From the NCBI GenBank assembly GCA_027622555.1, contig JAQBYJ010000005.1:36367-100366 (forward strand): a DNA stretch of 64,000 nt, given 5' to 3'. Numbering within the stretch: position 1 is the stretch's first letter; each line of letters starts with the position of its first letter. Below are positions 17,082 to 27,155 of this stretch, one piece after another. The position numbers and the translations under genes are program-made. The notes beneath the pieces are model-generated. The model was not told where the DNA came from, did not search any database, and saw nothing but the letters and a program-made list of their open reading frames with translations. Source of the stretch: Verrucomicrobiota bacterium (lineage in GTDB: Bacteria > Verrucomicrobiota > Verrucomicrobiia > Opitutales > UBA2995).

Positions 17082-18533
17082 CTAGTCTTTACGTATAACC
17101 AGAAAGTTATTCCGTCCTTCAAAGTAGACGTAGAGAAGATTCTTACCCGGGGTTAAAAATTCGGTTGCTTCATCAATGGTCTCAACCTTCTTACGATTGA
17201 TGCCCATAATCACCATACCAGGTTTCAAGTCTTCCAGATAATCGGAATTTTTAGACACCTCGCTGATAACAAGGCCTTGAACGGTTTGGCCGATGCGAAA
17301 TTGCTCACGTAGTGCGTCGCTCATTTCCATAAGAGAAACACCGGGAAGTAATTCAATAGGCTCAGAGTTGTTGTCCACCGCAACCTCGGCATCGCTTAGA
17401 TTGGCCAACACCACCGGCAGTTGAAGTTTATCTCCATCCCGAATGAGCTCTATCATGATTTCCGCGCCAGGTGTTATTTGCGAAATCTGAAGCCGTAAAT
17501 CCAAGCGGGAAGTTATTTCATGTCCATTTACCGCGGTGATCACATCGTATAGAAGCAGACCTGCGTCAGCCGCAGGTGTATTAGGATACACTTGTGTAAT
17601 TACAGCTCCATTTGTGCCGTTCATTCCAAATTGTTCGGCAAGTTCGCTATCAAGATCTCCAATGCTGACCCCAAGATAACCACGACTCACTTCACCCGTC
17701 TGGATCAAACTTATCATCACATTCTTCGCCATGTTACTGGGGATGGCAAAACCGATACCAATACTCCCGCCTGATTGTGAAAGGATCGCAGTATTGATGC
17801 CAAGGATGCGGCCTTGAGCATCGACCAGCGGTCCACCTGAATTACCAGGATTTATGGAGGCATCGGTCTGAAGAAAATTTTCGTACCCTTCACCTTCGAT
17901 AAGGCTCAAAGAAGTACGGTTCGTTGCGGAAACGATTCCCTGCGTAACAGTCTGTCCAACCCGAAGGGGATTGCCAACGGCAAACACGATATCGCCAACG
18001 CGAGCTTGCTCACTATCGGCCAACGACAGAGTTGGAAGCCCTTCCCCGTCGATTTTAAGAACGGCAACATCCGTCTTACTGTCGGCACCCACAATTACAG
18101 CTTCAAACACCCGGCCGTCCTTAAGTCTCACACTGACCGCATCAACATTTTCGATTACATGATTGTTGGTAATGATGTAGCCATCTTTACTGACAATGAC
18201 ACCTGAACCTAGCCCCTCAGACTTCGGTTTTTCATCGGGGGAATCAGATTCACCGAAAAACCGACGAAGGAAGGGATCGTCCTGAAATTGTGGAGGGAGA
18301 TCATAACGTGCGCCTTGTAAAACTTTGGAGGTAGAAACACTGACAACCGCTGGCGTAACTTTATCGAGTATATCCGCGTAACTTGTCATCAGGTTTTTAT
18401 TTGATCGATCAAGTGGCGAGTCGTCATAGACGATTTCGGGAAGTACCTTGGCGGTGTCTTTTATGACCGCTTGGGCAAAACCCAAAACGACAACCACCAG
18501 GAGAGGGGCAACAAGGAGATGGCGAGTTTTCAT
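17082..18533 (-). CDS. degP: DegP/HtrA-type periplasmic serine protease
   Basis: The 483-aa product starts with a signal peptide or signal anchor (LLVAPLLVVVVLGFAQA). The trypsin-like domain (about residues 55-290) has His125 in TNNHVIENV, Asp155 in KTDVAVLKI and Ser232 in NPGNSGGPL, an intact triad. Two PDZ domains follow: GYLGVSIGDLDSELAEQFG near 300-385, then a divergent one ending in LLYVYFEGRNNFLVIRKD. HtrA proteases degrade or refold damaged envelope proteins, a likely companion function to the BamA-Skp genes nearby. Subtype (DegP, DegQ or DegS) cannot be decided from sequence alone; two PDZ domains argue against DegS. Confidence 0.92.
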   Translation of the reverse strand: MKTRHLLVAPLLVVVVLGFAQAVIKDTAKVLPEIVYDDSPLDRSNKNLMTSYADILDKVTPAVVSVSTSKVLQGARYDLPPQFQDDPFLRRFFGESDSPDEKPKSEGLGSGVIVSKDGYIITNNHVIENVDAVSVRLKDGRVFEAVIVGADSKTDVAVLKIDGEGLPTLSLADSEQARVGDIVFAVGNPLRVGQTVTQGIVSATNRTSLSLIEGEGYENFLQTDASINPGNSGGPLVDAQGRILGINTAILSQSGGSIGIGFAIPSNMAKNVMISLIQTGEVSRGYLGVSIGDLDSELAEQFGMNGTNGAVITQVYPNTPAADAGLLLYDVITAVNGHEITSRLDLRLQISQITPGAEIMIELIRDGDKLQLPVVLANLSDAEVAVDNNSEPIELLPGVSLMEMSDALREQFRIGQTVQGLVISEVSKNSDYLEDLKPGMVIMGINRKKVETIDEATEFLTPGKNLLYVYFEGRNNFLVIRKD

Positions 18534-18636
18534 GAGTTTAAAACGACAACTGGATACAGCAGAAGTTTCGTGATGTTACAAATTTCCAATACCAGATGGG
18601 GTTAAGAAACTTCAATGGGCTGGCCGTTGTTCTTGA

Positions 18637-19626
18637 TTATTCGCTCTCACCTTCAGGCTTGATTCGGAAGAGACTGGAAACACTTTCAAACCTATGCGTT
18701 CTCATGATGGCCTTTCCGAACAGGTCGGCAATACTTATAACGGTTACGGGAACTCCGCTATCTCCACCATCCACCGGAGTCGAATTTGTAGTAATCAATT
18801 CATCAATGGGCCCACCCTTTAGGCGCTCATGGGCATATTTATTTAATACTCCATGGCTCACGCAGGCACGGACCTTGGTTGCTCCATGTTCACGAACAAT
18901 TTTAGCGGCGGCGGTGAGCGTTCCCGCTGTCTCTGTCATGTCATCGACAATCAGGACTTCCTTACCTCGAACATCCCCTACCAGACTTTCGGCTTCAACA
19001 TGAGCTGCATCGATGCGCTTCTTGGCGACAACGCCAAAAGGACAATTCAAAATATTCGCATAGGCTGCGGCCATCTTCATACCACCCACATCGGGTGAAA
19101 TCACGACTGTGTTCTTGGTATCTGTATGCTTCATCAAATAATCATAGAAAATAGGAGACGCGTACAAGTGGTCGACCGGGATGTCGAAGAATCCCACGAT
19201 CTGTTGAGCGTGAAGATCCATCGTAAGAATCCGGTCGGCCCCAGCTGAAACAAGGAGGTTCGCAACCAACTTCGAAGTAATAGGCACACGCGGCTGATCT
19301 TTTCTATCCTGCCTCGCGTACCCGTAGAAAGGTATTACAGCGGTTATGCGATTTGCCGAGGCTCGGCGAGCTGCGTCGATAAAAATCAGCAGCTCCATCA
19401 AATGTTGGTTGGGTGGATAACAAATCGACTGAATTACGAACACATCCCGTCCACGGACATTTTCGTTGATCTTTACAAAACTCTCACCGTTAGGAAACTT
19501 GGTTACATCAGCATCCCCCAGAGGAACTCCCAATGATTCACAAATTTCTTTAGCAAGCGGTATGTTTGAATTGCACGTGAATATTTTTAGATTTGTTAGG
19601 GAGCTAGAAGCTTCTTGTTCGGTCAT
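18637..19626 (-). CDS. prs: Ribose-phosphate pyrophosphokinase (PRPP synthase)
   Basis: The 329-aa protein shows the class I Prs markers: [37 protein letters not shown] (the ATP/ribose region), [13 protein letters not shown] and the PRPP-binding loop [14 protein letters not shown]. It makes PRPP from ribose 5-phosphate and ATP for nucleotide, histidine and tryptophan synthesis. Its start overlaps the lpxD stop by 4 nt (19623-19626), giving translational coupling. In many bacteria prs directly precedes rplY-pth. Here it sits at the far end of that same operon, a rearrangement of the usual order. Confidence 0.95.
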   Translation of the reverse strand: MTEQEASSSLTNLKIFTCNSNIPLAKEICESLGVPLGDADVTKFPNGESFVKINENVRGRDVFVIQSICYPPNQHLMELLIFIDAARRASANRITAVIPFYGYARQDRKDQPRVPITSKLVANLLVSAGADRILTMDLHAQQIVGFFDIPVDHLYASPIFYDYLMKHTDTKNTVVISPDVGGMKMAAAYANILNCPFGVVAKKRIDAAHVEAESLVGDVRGKEVLIVDDMTETAGTLTAAAKIVREHGATKVRACVSHGVLNKYAHERLKGGPIDELITTNSTPVDGGDSGVPVTVISIADLFGKAIMRTHRFESVSSLFRIKPEGESE

Positions 19627-20666
19627 GAATTTGATGGAGGTTGGTTTTCGAGTGTGGAGACACGGTGGAAAAGTTCAGGTAATTTAGTACGGAGAACGTT
19701 AAATTTTTGGGCCTGATAATAAGGCATCGAAGGACATCCAGACACAAAGGTCTTGGGCGGCAAGTTTTTATACACAGCCGTGCTTCCCCCAATTTGGCAA
19801 AAGTCTCCAATTGTGAGATGACCCGATGCACCGGAAGCTCCACCAAAGAGAACAAAATCTCCAATCTTGGTACTGCCGGCTATCCCTACCTGTGCAGCAA
19901 AAAAGCACCCTTTGCCTATGGTCACATTGTGAGCAATTTGAACGAGATTATCGATTTTGGTGCCCTCGCCAATCCGGGTTTCATGGAAACGTGCTCTATC
20001 GATAGTAGAGTTGGAGCCGATATCCACTCGATCTTCTAACACCACAATTCCAATTTGAGGTGACCTTAAATGCTTCCCATCGACGGTCTCATAACCAAAG
20101 CCGTCGGACCCAATAACAGCACCCGAATGAATCATGCAATCCTTCCCGATCTCACAATAATCCGCCAGGACGGCCCGGCTCTTCAGAACGGACGAATCCC
20201 CGATCTTAGCAAATCGCCCGACTACGACATGGGATTCAATGACACAAGATTCGCCGATAATTGCGCCTTCTTCCAAGACAGCGAAAGCACCAACGTGAGC
20301 ACTCTCTGGAACTACAACCGAATTATGGACGCAGGCAGTTGGGTGAATTCCCGAAGTCGGCCTGGGCGATAATTGCCGTTGGATTTGCTCAGCTATTAAA
20401 TCAATCGCCCTTGAAGGATTGCCATGTAGTAGAAACACCTGCTCTGAACTGGGCTCACCTTCATAGTCTTCAGGAACAATGACGACTGTGGCCTTCGACT
20501 TGCTTACCAGTTTGTTGTACTTGCGATTAGCCAAAAAGGAGATGTCTCCGGGGAGCGCATCTTCTAAGGATGCAATCCGATTGATGGCACCGGTGATAGT
20601 ACCTTTAACCTCCAGAGGTGAGGTCAATTTGATTATTAATTCAAAATTCAGATCAAAGCCAGGCAT
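19623..20666 (-). CDS. lpxD: UDP-3-O-acylglucosamine N-acyltransferase
   Basis: The ATG at 20666 ([14 protein letters not shown]) gives 347 aa; a frame to 20705 would start inside a terminator hairpin. The N-terminal uridine-binding domain ([20 protein letters not shown]) is followed by left-handed beta-helix hexapeptide repeats ([44 protein letters not shown]). The conserved catalytic-His segment [12 protein letters not shown] and a C-terminal helix complete it. It transfers the second 3-hydroxyacyl chain in lipid A synthesis, so the organism should make lipid A. It lies downstream of ompH as in the common bamA-skp-lpxD order. Confidence 0.93.
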   Translation of the reverse strand: MPGFDLNFELIIKLTSPLEVKGTITGAINRIASLEDALPGDISFLANRKYNKLVSKSKATVVIVPEDYEGEPSSEQVFLLHGNPSRAIDLIAEQIQRQLSPRPTSGIHPTACVHNSVVVPESAHVGAFAVLEEGAIIGESCVIESHVVVGRFAKIGDSSVLKSRAVLADYCEIGKDCMIHSGAVIGSDGFGYETVDGKHLRSPQIGIVVLEDRVDIGSNSTIDRARFHETRIGEGTKIDNLVQIAHNVTIGKGCFFAAQVGIAGSTKIGDFVLFGGASGASGHLTIGDFCQIGGSTAVYKNLPPKTFVSGCPSMPYYQAQKFNVLRTKLPELFHRVSTLENQPPSNS

Positions 20667-20670
20667 CGAA

Positions 20671-20702
20671 TAAAAAACCCTGTTTCTAAAAGAAACAGGG
20701 TT
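20671..20702 (-). terminator. Rho-independent terminator between ompH and lpxD
   Basis: An 11-bp perfect stem (20676-20686 with 20692-20702) has a 5-nt loop, and on the minus strand it is followed by a run of six T residues. It lies just after ompH and just before the lpxD start, so it would end or reduce transcription coming from the upstream part of the operon. Confidence 0.8.
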
Positions 20703-20722
20703 CAAACTGAAAAGAATAAATT

Positions 20723-21313
20723 TTAATTTCCTGCAGGTGGAGGTGGTGCGTCAGCGTTCAACACCCCCAATACATCATCGGTTGAATCCCACGCTGGATT
20801 AGCAAAAATAACTGAAGGCAAGCCAACATTGATTCCGGTCGAAATATCGAATACTAAATCCGCCTTTCTTTGCTGAGCAATTTCAAGAATAACCGTCTTT
20901 ATTTCCTCAAGCATAAATTGGCGCTGGGTCGCTTGTTGTTGAGCAAGTTGGTTCTGAGTACTTTTTTGAAATGTCTGAACGTCTTGCTGGAGGCTACGGA
21001 TTTTCTCCATTTGTAAATTTGCATCATCTTCGGCATCTTTACGGGCACTGTCCGACAAAGCAGGATTCTGCGCCTGCTCCAACATAGTTTGGTAAGCTTT
21101 GACCTCAACGTCTCCAGCGGCCATCATCTCATCTAGTTGAGCCTTCGCTGTATCAAACCGGCCTTGTAGCTTATTGGTGGCTTCCTTGGTCTTATAATAG
21201 CCTTCATACAGGCGAGATACATCCACAGTAATGATGGAGAGCTCAGCAGAGGCTTGGCCTAAAACCATGGCTTGGGAGACTACCAAAATGAAACTTAAAA
21301 CGAACTTTTTCAT
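20723..21313 (-). CDS. ompH: OmpH/Skp-family periplasmic chaperone
   Basis: The ATG at 21313 gives 196 aa with a signal peptide ([20 protein letters not shown]). The body matches OmpH/Skp: a beta-strand start ([20 protein letters not shown]), then a long coiled-coil tentacle rich in Gln/Lys/Glu ([20 protein letters not shown]) and a return strand KADLVFDIS. Skp trimers hold unfolded outer-membrane proteins for delivery to BamA, encoded directly upstream. The short Pro-rich tail PPPPAGN is unusual. The gene is followed by a strong terminator. Confidence 0.9.
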   Translation of the reverse strand: MKKFVLSFILVVSQAMVLGQASAELSIITVDVSRLYEGYYKTKEATNKLQGRFDTAKAQLDEMMAAGDVEVKAYQTMLEQAQNPALSDSARKDAEDDANLQMEKIRSLQQDVQTFQKSTQNQLAQQQATQRQFMLEEIKTVILEIAQQRKADLVFDISTGINVGLPSVIFANPAWDSTDDVLGVLNADAPPPPAGN

Positions 21314-21341
21314 AATATTTAATATCAAAATGAATGCTTAG

Positions 21342-23810
21342 TTAGAAGCGAGTACCAAAATTAAAGTTAAACTGAGCACCTTCATCGTTGGTGTAGATAG
21401 TACCGCCAAATTCATCTTTGATGACGGTAGCATTTAACGGAATCGCGTAATCAAGACGCAACGGGGTCCCCATCACCATGAGTGTTATTCCAACACCGAA
21501 GTCATCACTCCACCAATCCATACCAAAATCACCAAAGCCTCGATTGACCAGTCCACCATCATAGAAGGCAGATATACGGACTTGCGGAGAAATGCTGTAA
21601 AAATACTCAAGGGTTACAGTAGCTTGGGTTTGTCCGCCCTTCGATTCGAAGGTTGGGCGAGAACGGTAACGAGGATTACCATTTTCGTCCAGGAATGCGC
21701 CACCAAATGGATCAACCAACGGTTCGCCTAAGTCGACCGGTCCGACCTTACGAAAGTCATAACCACGAATGGTGTTTGGACCACCAAGGAAAAACTGTTC
21801 CGCAAAAGGGAGCCTTTTCGTATCCCCAAACCCGAATCCAACCCCGGCACGCACATCGACAAGAATCCCCTGACCGAGTTCGAAGGTAGGAATCCAACTC
21901 GCTGCGAGAAAGTCCACTCTTCCAAAACTTTGTGTTCCGCCTAATGGACCTCCAGCAACCGTATTGATTAATTGAAGTCGCGTACCTTTATTCGTAAAAA
22001 GAATCTTGTCGCGTGTGTCTCTTGAAAGGCCAAGTGAGACTTGAGATACCTGACTGTTCACTCGATTACGAGCAAGATCCAGTTCGTTCTCACCGAAGTA
22101 GCCTTGAAAACCAAACGGTATTTGGTTGAAGAAATCCAAGGTAACATCTTCCAAACGGTAGGATAGGCGGCCTTCGATCAGTTCGAACAAATGTTTTCTA
22201 AAAAACACTTCAAATCCGGCCCTTGTTTCCTGGTAAAGGGTGCTCAGGAAATCCGACTCCTGATTAAATATCTGAAACCCGAATGCGAGTTGGTAAAAGT
22301 AGTTATCCAGAAAATAAGGCTCTTCAAAATAGATACTCATTTGAGAGGATCTTGAACCTGCTTCCAAACGGATTCTTAGCTTTTGACCATCGCCCTGGAA
22401 AAAAGAACGGTAGTTAAAGATGTCAAAATTACCCTGGGTTATTTCAATAAATCCAACCGCACGTTGAATTGACGAATATCCGGCTCCAAACGTGAAGTTG
22501 CCCGTCCGGCCTTCTTCAACGGTTACTTTGAGATTACGACGCTGCGGGATGTTTGTTTGCTCATCAGTAGCTTCTACTTTTTCAAACCACTGTGTATTTT
22601 CCAATCGTTGCTGGGCGATTTTCATGCGCACCAAGTCAAAGGGCATGCCAGGAGCGAGTGTCAGTTCACGAAGAATAACCACACTTTTGGTTTTTGTGTT
22701 TCCTTCAATATTGATAGACTCAACCCGGAACCGTTCACCTTCGGTGATACCAAATTTCAGATCAATTGCGCCGGTCTCCAGATTCGGAATTCGTTGGACA
22801 TCAACGCGGCTATCCAGGTAACCAATAGACCCATAAAAATCGGTAAATGCCTCGCGCGCCTTATCGACTTCTTCAGGTGAAAACACATCATCTTTTCTGA
22901 GCTCGATTCCAGCAACAAGCAACTCGGATGGGAAAAGCTCGTTACCTGATACAGAAATGTCTCCGAGTAGGTACTGCCGACCTTCATTAATGGGAATTTT
23001 GATTTCCAGCTTACCCTTCCGGCTGTAATCATACTGAATCTGATCTTCATAGATCTCCACGTCGAGATAACCTTCTTCCCGGTAATAGTCTTTCACCTTA
23101 ATAAGATCTTCTTCAAACTGAACTTCATCCAGCTTCCCGGATCCGGTCAACCAGGAGATCCAATTCCATGGCCGAGTCTTCATCTGCTTTACCAAACGCC
23201 GGTTCTTTTCCAGCAAATTCCCCTGAAAAGTTATCTTACTAACTTTGACTTTGGGGCCTTCGTCTATGGTAAAAGTGACTTCACCAAACCCCGTTTCGGG
23301 GTCACGATCAATCGAGTAGTCTACTCTTACCTGAGTGTAACCTTTTTTTTGGTAATACTCGAAAAGTTTTTGAGAGTCATCTTTTACCTGGCGCTCATTG
23401 AGGGCAGCATTTGCGCGGGTAGATACTTCCTTTTGCAGGCGCCTTTCCTTTATCTTATAATTGCCATCGAAGTAAATTGCGAGCACACGATATTTGGATT
23501 TTACACGGAAAATTAAATCCAATTTCCCATCGGCGATCTGCGTTCTTTTAACATCGATGTATTCAAACAACCCAGTGCTATACAAAGCGCGGAGTGAATC
23601 ATCGACAATAGCCTCGCTATAAACCATGCCGGAACGGACCTGCATATTAGCGCGCAAAACTTCAACGTTTACGTTTTGTACGCCGATGAATTCGATTTCC
23701 AGTTTACCAATGATGGCACCTTCAGCTATTTGTTGGGCCGACAAAAAAGAAGGTCCCCAAAGCGTTAGTGCCAGCAAAAGCGGCAGAGTCTTTCTAATAA
23801 CCAGACTCAT
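21342..23810 (-). CDS. bamA: Outer membrane protein assembly factor BamA
   Basis: The ATG at 23810 (MSLVIRKTLPLLLALTL) begins a signal peptide and gives 822 aa; a start at 23837 is less likely. Five POTRA domains span about residues 30-420, with typical strands such as KVSKITFQGNLLEKNRRLVK and FRVESINIEGNTKTKSVVIL. A C-terminal 16-strand barrel carries the conserved loop-6 motif GGPNTIRGYDF and ends in FNFNFGTRF with a terminal aromatic residue. BamA inserts outer-membrane proteins. Its start overlaps the dnaB stop by 17 nt, tying it to the replication genes upstream. Confidence 0.95.
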   Translation of the reverse strand: MSLVIRKTLPLLLALTLWGPSFLSAQQIAEGAIIGKLEIEFIGVQNVNVEVLRANMQVRSGMVYSEAIVDDSLRALYSTGLFEYIDVKRTQIADGKLDLIFRVKSKYRVLAIYFDGNYKIKERRLQKEVSTRANAALNERQVKDDSQKLFEYYQKKGYTQVRVDYSIDRDPETGFGEVTFTIDEGPKVKVSKITFQGNLLEKNRRLVKQMKTRPWNWISWLTGSGKLDEVQFEEDLIKVKDYYREEGYLDVEIYEDQIQYDYSRKGKLEIKIPINEGRQYLLGDISVSGNELFPSELLVAGIELRKDDVFSPEEVDKAREAFTDFYGSIGYLDSRVDVQRIPNLETGAIDLKFGITEGERFRVESINIEGNTKTKSVVILRELTLAPGMPFDLVRMKIAQQRLENTQWFEKVEATDEQTNIPQRRNLKVTVEEGRTGNFTFGAGYSSIQRAVGFIEITQGNFDIFNYRSFFQGDGQKLRIRLEAGSRSSQMSIYFEEPYFLDNYFYQLAFGFQIFNQESDFLSTLYQETRAGFEVFFRKHLFELIEGRLSYRLEDVTLDFFNQIPFGFQGYFGENELDLARNRVNSQVSQVSLGLSRDTRDKILFTNKGTRLQLINTVAGGPLGGTQSFGRVDFLAASWIPTFELGQGILVDVRAGVGFGFGDTKRLPFAEQFFLGGPNTIRGYDFRKVGPVDLGEPLVDPFGGAFLDENGNPRYRSRPTFESKGGQTQATVTLEYFYSISPQVRISAFYDGGLVNRGFGDFGMDWWSDDFGVGITLMVMGTPLRLDYAIPLNATVIKDEFGGTIYTNDEGAQFNFNFGTRF

Positions 23811-25260
23811 GATCGGTTTGCGGCGAATAATTCTCAAAGCGTGTATATTCCTTGCGAAAGGTTAATTTCAGTTCTCCTACTGGTCCATTACGCTGCTTGG
23901 CAACGATTAAATCGGCCACATTCTGGATTGTCTGGTACTCGTCATCCGAGTCTTTAGGTTTAGAAAGGAGCATGACAACATCAGCGTCTTGTTCAATGGA
24001 TCCGGATTCACGTAGATCAGATAACCTTGGCTTACGTTTTTCCTTCTCCATATCACGGTTCAACTGACTCAAGACAAGGACCGGAACTTCAAGTTCCTTG
24101 GCCAATCCTTTAATACCGCGGGAGATTTCGGAGATCTGTTGTTCCCGTCCGACTGCCGAATTAGTGCCTGCCAGCAGTTGTAAATAATCCACAACAATTA
24201 AGCCAACGGGTTTCCCATATTTGTTATGAATTCTCGAAGCAATTCGCCGCGCTTTGGCCCGCAACTCCATGATGGTCAAGTTGCTCGAATCATCGATGAC
24301 GATTGGCGCCTTTTTCAATTCGATAGCAGACGAAGCAAGGAGTTGTTTCTCCTCAGCCGAACAAAATCCATCTTGAAGACGGCTCATTGAAACACGCGCA
24401 CGTGCACAGAGAAGACGCATGCCGAGATCCTGGTGACCCATCTCTAAACTGAATATGATGGTAGGAGCACCATCGCCTTTTTTGGGCAGGGCTACAAATT
24501 CAGCAATATTCATAGCCAAACTGGTTTTACCCATGGATGGACGAGCTGCCAATACAACCATGTTATTTTTCTGCAGTCCCAATGTCAGCCCATCTAAATC
24601 TTTAAGGCCGGTAGAAACACCCCTCATCGAACCTTTGCCTTCGAGAAAGGAATGTACCATGGCAACAGCCGCATCAATGGTCTGGCTGATTTCACGGGAA
24701 GTATCCTCGGATTTGTCCATTCCGATCTCGAATATCTCCGTTTCAACATCCTGAAGAAACTCCTCCAAATTTTCCTGTTCTTCAAAACACCGCTCAACCG
24801 TATGGGTCGAACTACGAATCAATCGGCGTAACAAGTATTTCGTGCGAACGATATCGAGGAAATAACTGGCGTGGGCCGTTGTTTCGATACGGTCCATAAT
24901 CTGATTGATCCCAGACATACCACCAACGATTTCCAGTTGATTTTTATTGGAGAGTTCCTCAGCCAAAAGGATCTCATCTACTACTGTTTTTTTCTCATAG
25001 AGAGAAACAACGGCCTCAAAAATAATTTGATGAGTCGCCACGTAAAAGGATTCAGGAACAATTTTTCTTTCAAGACACAGAGGCAGAATTTCTCCGCTAT
25101 CCAATATACAAGAGGCTAATAATCCTTGTTCCGCATCCACATTATGCGGCATGGTACGACCAACAAGTCCGCCGCTGGAATCTGCGGTGCTACCAGACTT
25201 GGTAGCACGACTAGCACCTGAGCTACCCTTAGCCTGAGTTGGACGAGAAGACGTGGACAT
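23794..25260 (-). CDS. dnaB: Replicative DNA helicase DnaB
   Basis: The 488-aa protein has an N-terminal DnaB domain (MPHNVDAEQGLLASCILDS), a linker and a RecA-like C-terminal domain. That domain carries Walker A AARPSMGKTSLA, Walker B LIVVDYLQLL, the SLEMG motif and LSQLNRDMEKEKRKPRLSD with ESGSIEQDADVV. It is a hexameric 5'-3' helicase at the fork. The Ser/Thr/Ala-rich first ~30 residues are an extra extension. It sits in the classical rpsF-ssb-rplI-dnaB order, with ssb two genes upstream. Confidence 0.96.
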   Translation of the reverse strand: MSTSSRPTQAKGSSGASRATKSGSTADSSGGLVGRTMPHNVDAEQGLLASCILDSGEILPLCLERKIVPESFYVATHQIIFEAVVSLYEKKTVVDEILLAEELSNKNQLEIVGGMSGINQIMDRIETTAHASYFLDIVRTKYLLRRLIRSSTHTVERCFEEQENLEEFLQDVETEIFEIGMDKSEDTSREISQTIDAAVAMVHSFLEGKGSMRGVSTGLKDLDGLTLGLQKNNMVVLAARPSMGKTSLAMNIAEFVALPKKGDGAPTIIFSLEMGHQDLGMRLLCARARVSMSRLQDGFCSAEEKQLLASSAIELKKAPIVIDDSSNLTIMELRAKARRIASRIHNKYGKPVGLIVVDYLQLLAGTNSAVGREQQISEISRGIKGLAKELEVPVLVLSQLNRDMEKEKRKPRLSDLRESGSIEQDADVVMLLSKPKDSDDEYQTIQNVADLIVAKQRNGPVGELKLTFRKEYTRFENYSPQTDHESGY

Positions 25261-25289
25261 AAGATGAGCAATTTGGGCGAGATTTGCCC

Positions 25290-25757
25290 CTATTTCTCAT
25301 CCTCGTGAAGCGGCACCACTTCGAATTCGAAATCGAATACTACTTCGCTATGAAGCTTAATTTCAGTCGAATGCTTGCCTAGTGTCTTAATGGGACTTGG
25401 TAGCATGATCTTTTTACGATCCACCTCGACGCCTTCTTTGATAATATAGTCGTAAAGCTCCTGAGCAGTAACGGCACCGAACATCTTTCCATCTTCACCT
25501 GCTCGCACTTGAACAGCAATATGGATCTCTTCGAGTTTCGCTTTCAACTCTTCAGCGATCACCACTTCTTTTTGCTCCCGTGCTGCTTTGGCCACTTTTA
25601 GAGCCTCAATTTGCTTTCGGTTTGCCGCCGTTAACGGAACCGCCAACTTTTGTGGAACCAGATAGTTGCGGGCATACCCCACCTTTACTTTTGCTTCGTC
25701 TCCTTCGGCTCCGAGGCCGTCGACGGGTTTAATTAATAAAACAGATGCTGTTGCCAT
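25290..25757 (-). CDS. rplI: 50S ribosomal protein L9
   Basis: This 155-aa protein has the L9 N-terminal RNA-binding domain (ASVLLIKPVDGLGAEGDEAK, VKVGYARNYLVPQKLAVP) with the typical GDEAKVKVGYARNYL phrase. A long connecting helix and a C-terminal domain (GKMFGAVTAQELYDYI) follow. It belongs to the rpsF-ssb-rplI-dnaB cluster, and the gaps to its neighbours are 18-29 bp. The product stabilises the L1 stalk region of the large subunit. Confidence 0.95.
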   Translation of the reverse strand: MATASVLLIKPVDGLGAEGDEAKVKVGYARNYLVPQKLAVPLTAANRKQIEALKVAKAAREQKEVVIAEELKAKLEEIHIAVQVRAGEDGKMFGAVTAQELYDYIIKEGVEVDRKKIMLPSPIKTLGKHSTEIKLHSEVVFDFEFEVVPLHEDEK

Positions 25758-25775
25758 GATTACTTAAATTTAGGT

Positions 25776-26231
25776 TTAAAAAGGTACGTCGTCTTCTTCG
25801 ATATCATCGACTGGTGCTTTAGGGGCACTACTCCGGGGAGGTGGGCTATCACGCTCTACGTGGGACGATTCATCCGAACTTCCCGAGCCTTCGCTATCAC
25901 CGCGTCCACCCGTAAATTGAAAATTTTCCAATACCACACCGAGCTTGCTCCGTTTGTCGCCCTGTGGAGTTTCCCAACTGTCGAGTTTCAAACGGCCTTC
26001 CACCAGAATAGAGCGGCCCTTGGACATATACTTGGAAATAGTCTCAGCCTGACGGCCAAAAGCATCGATATCGACATAGGTGACCTCTTCTTTCTTTTCA
26101 CCATCCTTGGTTTGGAAAACCCGGTTGGTAGCCAAAGAAAGTTTGCAAATACTCAGTCCGCTTGCAGTTACCCGCAATTCTGGATCACGAGTGAGATTGC
26201 CCATGAGTATTACTTTATTGAATGATGACAT
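25776..26231 (-). CDS. ssb: Single-stranded DNA-binding protein
   Basis: The 151-aa product has an OB-fold (NKVILMGNLTRDPELRVTAS, VDIDAFGRQAETISKYMSKG, LVEGRLKLDSWE) and a Ser/Gly/Asp-rich linker. It ends in the acidic tip EEDDVPF, which recruits partner proteins. It coats ssDNA during replication and repair. It lies between rpsF and rplI in the typical order, with spacing of about 20 bp to both. Confidence 0.96.
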   Translation of the reverse strand: MSSFNKVILMGNLTRDPELRVTASGLSICKLSLATNRVFQTKDGEKKEEVTYVDIDAFGRQAETISKYMSKGRSILVEGRLKLDSWETPQGDKRSKLGVVLENFQFTGGRGDSEGSGSSDESSHVERDSPPPRSSAPKAPVDDIEEDDVPF

Positions 26232-26254
26232 TTAATTGGAAGTTTGAGTGAAGG

Positions 26255-26548
26255 TCAGGATTGAACAATGATCCTATAAACAACTTTATCCAAGCGGAAT
26301 TTACTCTGAACGTCGCTGGCGAAAGTTTCGGGAGCTTCGAGTCGAAGTTCGAAGTAGTGTCCTGCGGTAAATCTACGATCGGTCACTCTTACAAATTCCC
26401 TACGACCTTGATCAATTTCTCTAATAATAGTCGCACCCAACGTTTCGAGTGTAGCTTTTACATCCTCAAACAACTCTTGAGCTGTTTTTACTTGGTCACG
26501 AGTGTCGAGAATTATGGATGTTTTATATTTCTGTTTTGTCAGCGTCAT
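26255..26548 (-). CDS. rpsF: 30S ribosomal protein S6
   Basis: A 97-aa protein with the S6 fold: YKTSIILDTRDQVKTAQELF, LGATIIREIDQGRREFVRV, HYFELRLEAPETFA and a basic C-terminal strand LDKVVYRIIV. Its start overlaps the pth stop region by 26 nt (26523-26548), suggesting coupled translation. It begins the conserved rpsF-ssb-rplI-dnaB block. Confidence 0.92.
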   Translation of the reverse strand: MTLTKQKYKTSIILDTRDQVKTAQELFEDVKATLETLGATIIREIDQGRREFVRVTDRRFTAGHYFELRLEAPETFASDVQSKFRLDKVVYRIIVQS

Positions 26549-27128
26549 GCTTGGTTTTTCTTTGATTGAATTGATTCATGGCAATACTGGCTCCTCGATT
26601 GAGAAGCAGGTCCATGGCTTTATGATAATGTTCTATCTGTTGTTTGATTACGTCTGCCTCAACGGTTGTAAATGTTCCTAACACAAAATCTGCCAGGTCA
26701 ATTTCAGGAGGATATTTCGTTCCTATGCCGATTCGGAAGCGGATGAAGTCTTCACCCAATTTGCGAATCACATCTTCAACCCCGTTATGACCACCAGCGC
26801 TACCGGTCTGATTAACCTTTAGCCTACCTAGTTCCAGATTAATATCGTCGTAAAGAACAACAACTGAGGATGGTGGTACCTTGAAGTAGTTAGCTACTTT
26901 ATTAAGAGCATCGCCACTAAGGTTCATGAAAGTCTGTGGCTTGACAAAATAACAGGTGCGAGCGCCTCTTTTTAATACGAAGAGATCACAGAGCAACTTG
27001 CTTTCGTGTTTCCACGTGCCAGCTTTAGCTTCTACATAAGTGTCCAAGACTTGGAATCCTACATTGTGGCGGGTTTCCAAATAGGATTTCCCCGGGTTGC
27101 CTAGACCGGCAAAAACGGAGACAGACAT
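26523..27128 (-). CDS. pth: Peptidyl-tRNA hydrolase
   Basis: The ATG at 27128 gives 201 aa (MSVSVFAGLGNPGKSYLETR); a TTG two codons upstream is also possible. Key Pth motifs are visible: GLGNPGKSYLETRHNVGF with the catalytic His, FVKPQTFMNLSG with Asn, VLYDDINLELGRLKV with the catalytic Asp, and GSAGGHNGVEDVI. It frees tRNAs from stalled peptidyl-tRNA. The C-terminus is long and basic. It follows rplY, as in many bacteria. Confidence 0.94.
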   Translation of the reverse strand: MSVSVFAGLGNPGKSYLETRHNVGFQVLDTYVEAKAGTWKHESKLLCDLFVLKRGARTCYFVKPQTFMNLSGDALNKVANYFKVPPSSVVVLYDDINLELGRLKVNQTGSAGGHNGVEDVIRKLGEDFIRFRIGIGTKYPPEIDLADFVLGTFTTVEADVIKQQIEHYHKAMDLLLNRGASIAMNQFNQRKTKHDADKTEI

Positions 27129-27155
27129 TTTCAAAGAACAGGGTTAAATAAATAC

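Noticed and set aside
18596..19003. A 135-codon frame on the plus strand opposite prs.
   Set aside because: It lies entirely or mostly across the conserved prs gene on the other strand, with low-complexity Ser/Thr/Arg composition.
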